Part shown: piece after piece, positions 59,992-64,000 of the stretch | Position numbering within the stretch: the stretch's first letter is position 1 | How the letters are laid out: each line of letters begins with the position of its first letter | Position numbers and translations under genes: made by a program | Origin: Nonomuraea rubra | GTDB lineage: Bacteria; Actinomycetota; Actinomycetes; Streptosporangiales; Streptosporangiaceae | DNA length: 64,000 bases | Direction: 5' to 3' | Assembly (NCBI RefSeq): GCF_014207985.1 | Contig: NZ_JACHMI010000001.1 | Span: forward strand, 12,321,001 to 12,385,000 | The notes under the pieces: generated by a model | Seen by the model: the letters and a program-made list of their open reading frames with translations, nothing else | The model's database searches: none | What the model was told of the DNA's origin: nothing

Positions 59992-60786
59992 CTAGGCGTC
60001 GAGCTGCATGAAGGCACGGGAGATCGCCAGCCGGGAGACGTCCTCCGGGTAGGGGAACGAGCGGATCACGTCGCGCAGCCCCTCCACGTGCGCCCGCTTG
60101 GCCAGGTCGGCCACCAGGGCCAGCTCGTCGTGCTGCGCCAGCACGTACGACCGGTCCACCACCGCGCCGTGCCCCGGCACGATCACCGGCTCGGGCATCC
60201 CGCCGAGCATCGCCGCCAGGGTGCCGGGCCAGTCGAGCGGGTACGAGTCGCCGAACGCCGGCGGCGCCCCCTCCTCCACCAGGTCCCCGGCGAACACCAC
60301 CCCCGCGTCGGGCACGTGCGCCACCACGTCGTTGCTGCTGTGCCCGAGCCCGAAGTGCCGCAGGTGCACGATCCGCCCGCCGATGTCGAGGCTGGCCGCC
60401 ACGGTGAACGTGTGGTCCGGCGGTACGATCGTCACCTCCTCCAGCTCCTCCCGCCGCTCCGGCCGCCGCTCGATCAGGGCGGCGCGCTGACTCTCCCCGT
60501 CGGCCTCGATCTCCTCGACGCACCTGGCGTGGCCCCAGATCTCGGCGGGCAGGAAGATCGCGTTGCCGAAGTAGTGGTCGAAGTGGGAGTGGCTGTTGAC
60601 GACCGTCCAGGGGTAGGCGGTGATCGTACGGACCGCCTCGACGAGGTCCCGCGCCTCCCGGTGCGAGCTGCGGGTGTCGAGCACCAGGCAGTGCCCGTCA
60701 CCCACGATCAGGCCCGTGTTGAGGTCGTACGACTGATGACGCCGGACGTATACCCGGTCGCCTACCTCCTGCCACTGCTCGTTCAT
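59992..60786 (-). CDS. metallo-beta-lactamase-fold hydrolase
   Basis: 264 aa from ATG 60786. The metal motif is HSHFDHYFG (HxHxDH, about 65-72), with the later His in HFGLGHSSNDVVAH, the bridging Asp in VVFAGDLVEEG and the final His in VIVPGHGAVVD. N-terminal YVRRHQSYDLNTGLIVGDGHCLVLDT is typical. Substrates of such lone MBL proteins range from thioesters to lactones; none can be chosen. Divergent from a VOC gene 45 bp away. Confidence 0.9.
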   Translation of the reverse strand: MNEQWQEVGDRVYVRRHQSYDLNTGLIVGDGHCLVLDTRSSHREARDLVEAVRTITAYPWTVVNSHSHFDHYFGNAIFLPAEIWGHARCVEEIEADGESQRAALIERRPERREELEEVTIVPPDHTFTVAASLDIGGRIVHLRHFGLGHSSNDVVAHVPDAGVVFAGDLVEEGAPPAFGDSYPLDWPGTLAAMLGGMPEPVIVPGHGAVVDRSYVLAQHDELALVADLAKRAHVEGLRDVIRSFPYPEDVSRLAISRAFMQLDA

Positions 60787-60830
60787 GGCACCCGACTCTA
60801 ACTTTTGAACCCGACTTTTAGGATCGTCGC

Positions 60831-61262
60831 ATGGCATATGACTTCCAGGTCGTCATCGACTCGGTCGACCCGCACCCCCTGGCCGACTGGTGGGCCGACG
60901 CGCTCGGCTGGCAGGTGGAGGCGCAGGACGAGTCGTTCATCAGGGAGTTGATCGGGAAGGGTCACGCCTCCGAGGACGACACGACCACGCACAACGGCGC
61001 GCTGGTGTGGAAGGCGGGCGCGGCCATCAGGCATCCCGACGGCCTCGAACGTGCTCCGCGCGTGCTGTTCCAGCTCGTGCCCGAGCCCAAGTCGGTCAAG
61101 AACCGCTCGCACCTGGACATCCGGGTCGGCGCAGGCAACATCGAGGCGGAGGTCGCGCGGCTGACCGCCAGGGGCGCCAAGGAGCTGCACCGGGGACGCC
61201 AGGGGCCCAACTGGTGGGTCACGCTCGCCGACCCGGAGGGCAACGAGTTCTGCGTGTCCTGA
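60831..61262 (+). CDS. VOC/glyoxalase-like protein
   Basis: 143 aa, single VOC unit as in the actinobacterial glyoxalase-like group: FQVVIDSVDPHPLADWWADALGW at the start, RSHLDIRVGAGNIEAEVARLTARGA and WWVTLADPEGNEFCV at the end. The Glu of NEFCV and His of SHLDI are usual metal-site residues. Family members act as dioxygenases, isomerases or antibiotic-binding proteins. Its stop directly abuts the stop of the convergent regulator. Confidence 0.88.
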   Translation: MAYDFQVVIDSVDPHPLADWWADALGWQVEAQDESFIRELIGKGHASEDDTTTHNGALVWKAGAAIRHPDGLERAPRVLFQLVPEPKSVKNRSHLDIRVGAGNIEAEVARLTARGAKELHRGRQGPNWWVTLADPEGNEFCVS

Positions 61263-61904
61263 TCAGCCTCGCAGGTACGCCAGCACCGCCAGCACCCTGC
61301 GGTGCCCGTCGGCGGCGGGCGGCAGGTCGAGCTTGGTGAAGATGTTGGCGATGTGCTTGGCCACGGCCGCCTCGGTGACGTAGAGCTCCCTGGCGATCGA
61401 CGCGTTCGTGCGGCCCTCGGCGATCAGGCCGAGCACCTGCTGCTCGCGCGGGGTGAGCCTGGTCAGCGGGTCGCGCCGCCGCCGCAGGAGCTGGCGCACC
61501 ACCTCGGGGTCCACGACCGTGCCGCCGCCCGCCACGCGGTCGAGGGCGTCGACGAACTCGCGTACGTCACCGATGCGGTCCTTCAGCAGGTAGCCGACGC
61601 CCGCGCCGCCGCCGGACTCCAGCAGCTCGGCCGCGTACGTCTGCTCCACGTACTGGCTGAGCACCAGCACCGCCAGCTCCGGGTCGCGGGCGCGCAGCTC
61701 CACCGCGGCGCGCAGGCCCTCGTCGGCGAAGCCGGGCGGCATGCGCACGTCGGTCACCACGGCCTCGGGGCGGTGCTCGGCGACGGCCTCGACCAGGGCG
61801 GGCGCGTCGCCGACGGAGGCGACGACGGTGTGGCCGAAGCGTTCGAGCAGCCCGGCCAGGCCCTCCCTGAGCAGGACGGCGTCCTCGGCGATCACCACGC
61901 GCAC
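61263..61904 (-). CDS. NarL/LuxR-family response regulator
   Basis: 213 aa from GTG 61904 with AAGGGAAGAG upstream; the longer frame reaching 61964 lacks support. Receiver domain: VVIAEDAVLLREGLAGLL, Asp in AVVTDVRMPPG (about 51), KDRIGDV (Lys). The C-terminal LuxR helix-turn-helix is RLTPREQQVLGLIAEGRTNASIARELYVTEAAVAKHIANIFTKL. Downstream of and paired with the kinase that ends 22 bases before. Confidence 0.94.
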   Translation of the reverse strand: MRVVIAEDAVLLREGLAGLLERFGHTVVASVGDAPALVEAVAEHRPEAVVTDVRMPPGFADEGLRAAVELRARDPELAVLVLSQYVEQTYAAELLESGGGAGVGYLLKDRIGDVREFVDALDRVAGGGTVVDPEVVRQLLRRRRDPLTRLTPREQQVLGLIAEGRTNASIARELYVTEAAVAKHIANIFTKLDLPPAADGHRRVLAVLAYLRG

Positions 61905-61926
61905 GGTCTCTTCCCTTTCCTCGCGC

Positions 61927-63090
61927 TCAGCACGGGATCTCCGCCCGCAGCCGGGTCGGGCCACCGGGCGGGCTCGACAGGGACAGTCTCCCCTCGACCA
62001 CGGCCAGCCGGTCCGCCAGGCCCGTCAGCCCTGTCCCCCTGCCCGGGTCGGCCCCGCCGACGCCGTCGTCGCGCACCTCGACGACGAGCGTGCCGCGCTC
62101 GATCCGGCCGGTGACGGCTCCCCTGGTGGCGCCGCTGTGCTTGGCGAGGTTCGCCAGGGCCTCGCTGACCACGTAGTACGCCGTCACCTCGACCGGGGCG
62201 GGCAGCCGGCCCGGCACGTCGACGTCCACGTCCACCGGCACGGGCGAGCGCCCTGCCACGTCCTGCACGGCCGCGGCCAGCCCCCGGTCGGTGAGCACCT
62301 GGGAGTGCACGCCCCTGATCAGCTCGCGCAGCTCGGCCAGCGCCTGCTTGGCCTCGTCGTGCGCCAGCCGGATCAGGCGGGCCGCCTCCGACCCTTCCGG
62401 CAGGTCCAGGCCGGCGATGCCGAGCGACATCGACAGCGAGACCAGCCGCTGCTGGGCGCCGTCGTGCAGGTCCCGCTCGATCCTGCGGCGCTCCATCTCG
62501 AACGCGTCCACCAGCCGCGCCCGCGACCGCAGCACCTCGGTGAGCTCGGACTGCGCCGGCGCCAGGATCGCGCGGGCCATCGCGCCGCGCGCGCCCGCCC
62601 AGGCGGTGATCGTGTACGCGGCGACGGGCAGCAGGAGCAGGCCCGCGACGGTGGACGCCACGCCGACGATCGGCGCCAGCTCGCCCTGGAGCACCGGGGA
62701 CAGGGCCAGGACCAGCGGGCCGCCGATCGTGAACGCCAGCATGATCAGATCGATCCACCACAACACGAGCAGCGTCATGACCGCCAGCCCGGCCTCGCGC
62801 CAGCGCCGGTGCGGCGCGCCGGGCACGGGGACGACGTCCACCAGGCGCAGGCGCAGGCGCTCGTATGGGGCGATCAGCAGGCAGGCCAGGGCCAGGGCCG
62901 CCAGGCCCGCGACGACGCCCAGGGCCGGGCTGACGAGCGTGCCGCTCGCGGCGGCCGCCACGGCGAGCCCCGCGGCCACGCCGGGGACGGCGCTGGCCGC
63001 CAGGTACGCCGCGCCGCGCCACGGCCAGGCGGAGGCCAGGAACGGCAGCGGATGCCGGGTCAGGGCTTCGAGCGCGGTCCTGTTGAGCAC
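61927..63090 (-). CDS. NarL-type sensor histidine kinase (HisKA_3)
   Basis: 387 aa from GTG. Four or five N-terminal membrane segments (about 20-165), then HisKA_3 with EMERRRIERDLHDGAQQRLVSLSMSLGIAGLDL (phospho-His in LHDGAQQRL) and HATPase with LANLAKHSGA, VEVRDDGVGGA and GRGTGLTGLADRLA. The GTGLTGL G2 box is usual for this class. Its sensor seems intramembrane. Cognate regulator follows in the same operon. Confidence 0.94.
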   Translation of the reverse strand: MLNRTALEALTRHPLPFLASAWPWRGAAYLAASAVPGVAAGLAVAAAASGTLVSPALGVVAGLAALALACLLIAPYERLRLRLVDVVPVPGAPHRRWREAGLAVMTLLVLWWIDLIMLAFTIGGPLVLALSPVLQGELAPIVGVASTVAGLLLLPVAAYTITAWAGARGAMARAILAPAQSELTEVLRSRARLVDAFEMERRRIERDLHDGAQQRLVSLSMSLGIAGLDLPEGSEAARLIRLAHDEAKQALAELRELIRGVHSQVLTDRGLAAAVQDVAGRSPVPVDVDVDVPGRLPAPVEVTAYYVVSEALANLAKHSGATRGAVTGRIERGTLVVEVRDDGVGGADPGRGTGLTGLADRLAVVEGRLSLSSPPGGPTRLRAEIPC

Positions 63091-63153
63091 CCTGTGACCG
63101 TATCGGCCGAGGTCAGGGGCACGCAGTAGTGCTAGGGATAGCTTCGCGCCGCG

Positions 63154-63621
63154 TCACGCGTACGGCCCGGTCCCGCCGGACACCGCCGGCGCGCCGACCT
63201 GGCTGCCCGCGGGCCTCCGGACGTAGGGCAGCACCCCGATCTGGAAGTCGTCCTCGTAGATGATCGTGCCGGGATCGGGCGAGCGTACGACGTCGTACGC
63301 GACCCCGTAACGGCGCAGCAGGTCCTCCAGCGGCGCGAGCGCGTCGATGAGGAAGGACGCGCCGGGCTTGAACCAGGGGACGGCGCGGATGGTGTTGCCG
63401 TCGGCGTAGAAGGGCGGGTACGGCAACCGCGCGATGAACCAGTCGTCCACCTTCGTGAACAGCTCGTCGTCCGCGGGGGCGAGCCGGCCGGCGGAGCGGA
63501 GATGGTGACAGGCGGCGAAGATGCCCACGGGCACGCCGAGCCGCCCGCAGTAGCGGACCTGGAACCGTACGAAGGGGCCGCTTTCGCCTTCGCGCAGGGG
63601 TTCGCGGCTTCCATGAGTCAC
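63154..63621 (-). CDS. unrecognised protein
   Basis: 155 aa from GTG 63621; the longer frame reaches 63690 and neither start has an SD. Soluble, no signal or membrane segment. Visible: GPFVRFQVRYCGRLGVPVGIFAACHHLRSAGRL, FIARLPYPPFYADGNTIRAVPWFK, LLRRYGVAYDVVRSPDPGTIIYEDDFQIGVLPY. The two halves look like small alpha/beta units with a shared W/F-rich middle. The end SQVGAPAVSGGTGPYA is low-complexity. I cannot assign a family; a small nuclease or ADP-ribosyl-like fold is possible but unsupported. Confidence 0.5.
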   Translation of the reverse strand: MTHGSREPLREGESGPFVRFQVRYCGRLGVPVGIFAACHHLRSAGRLAPADDELFTKVDDWFIARLPYPPFYADGNTIRAVPWFKPGASFLIDALAPLEDLLRRYGVAYDVVRSPDPGTIIYEDDFQIGVLPYVRRPAGSQVGAPAVSGGTGPYA

Positions 63622-63697
63622 ATGGCTGGGTCTACCCCGTCGGACCGGCGGCCCCACGAAACGCCTACCTTGCGGACAGGCTTGTCGCACGCCGCGG

Positions 63698-64000
63698 TCA
63701 GGCGTTCGCGGTGCCCCGCCGGCCGAACTGGTCGGCCACGGCGTCGAACACGGGCACCGCCGCGCCCGGATCCGCGACCTGCGCCTTCGGCAGCCCGAGC
63801 TGCGGGTCGAAGCACTCGAACCCGGACTCGCGCTCCACCACCGACGCCACCTCGTACAGCAGGCCGACGACCTGCCTGGCCTCCTCGCCGTGGGTCCGGT
63901 AGGGCACGCTCATCTCCCAGCCGCCCTCCCAGTGGTTCACGGAGATGCCGGTGCCCTCGTGGTCCAGCTCCCAGTTCGGCGGGTACTCGACGATGCGCAC
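63698..64000 (-). CDS. unrecognised protein, probably cut by the right window edge
   Basis: 100 codons reach the edge; the first codon at 63998-64000 is CAC on the plus strand (GTG), so either the gene starts exactly there or continues outside. Visible: VEYPPNWELDHEGTGISVNHWEGGWEMSVPYRTHGEEARQVVGLLYEVASVVERESGFECFDPQLGLP. Long strand-like Trp-rich opening, a single helix (ARQVVGLLYEVASVVERESG), and a short alanine-rich end. No family recognised. Confidence 0.5.
   Translation of the reverse strand: MRIVEYPPNWELDHEGTGISVNHWEGGWEMSVPYRTHGEEARQVVGLLYEVASVVERESGFECFDPQLGLPKAQVADPGAAVPVFDAVADQFGRRGTANA

Noticed and set aside
59179..60801. 540-codon plus-strand frame opposite the GNAT and MBL genes
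   Set aside because: Its composition (Arg/Gly/His/Pro) is a mirror of the real genes on the minus strand, which have clear domains. The same applies to other long mirror frames such as 49235-51286, 46248-48590 and 40875-42968.

Overview
This 64-kb window looks like a chromosomal stretch of a high-G+C actinomycete, most likely of the Streptosporangiales (Nonomuraea-like). The evidence is the roughly 70% G+C, frequent GTG and TTG starts, a bacterial proteasome activator (Bpa), CrgA, and the Fha/PstP/RodA/PbpA/PknA/PknB cluster. In actinobacteria that cluster usually lies near oriC. The genus is an inference. I see no insertion sequence, prophage, CRISPR array or rRNA operon; nearly all DNA is densely packed genes on both strands.

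1-14 kb: a flavin-dependent oxidoreductase, a secreted GH6 cellulase behind a CebR-type operator, a TetR/MFS efflux pair with two small coupled membrane ORFs, a universal stress protein, an M15 peptidase lipoprotein, a NUDIX-NYN fusion, a STAS protein, tRNA-Ser(UGA), a BP74-like secreted protein, a ParA/MinD-like ATPase with a long disordered arm, a quinone oxidoreductase, bpa, a HAD phosphatase and a cold-shock gene.

14-29 kb: an Asp-box membrane protein, serS, pheA, a DUF4446 gene, two polyprenol-type mannosyltransferase-like genes around an alkaline-phosphatase-fold membrane protein, a DinB protein, a GT2 enzyme, another STAS gene, a two-component pair, then a small-membrane-protein/yidC-paralogue operon. 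The leader of yidC has the layout of a nascent-chain-controlled switch: an upstream ORF ending Arg-Ala-Pro-stop, followed by three mutually exclusive hairpins, the last one covering the yidC ribosome binding site. It is the most interesting signal in the window.

29-42 kb: an anti-sigma-type kinase, a PAS/GAF histidine kinase, ogt, a TPP-riboswitch-controlled cytX (HMP uptake), rhodanese/HxlR/MFS, an Fpg-type glycosylase, a TenA homologue divergent from a GPP34 gene, an LCP ligase, two CNNM/CBS proteins and tRNA-Leu(CAG).

42-55 kb: the growth and cell-wall signalling operon fhaA-fhaB-pstP-rodA-pbpA-pknA-pknB with coupled starts, closed by a strong terminator; then trpG, a small membrane protein and a class E sortase facing crgA, a rhomboid protease and a cyclophilin.

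55-64 kb: a gene behind a KstR2-like operator and an apparently leaderless promoter, a secreted acidic protein divergent from an OmpR-type two-component pair with a repeat-rich shared intergenic region, a double-GNAT protein, an MBL hydrolase, a VOC protein, a NarL-type two-component pair and two unrecognised genes, the last possibly cut by the window edge.

Start codons were chosen from visible Shine-Dalgarno (SD) spacing and family N-termini; uncertain ones are flagged. All family names come from sequence recognition, not from database searches.
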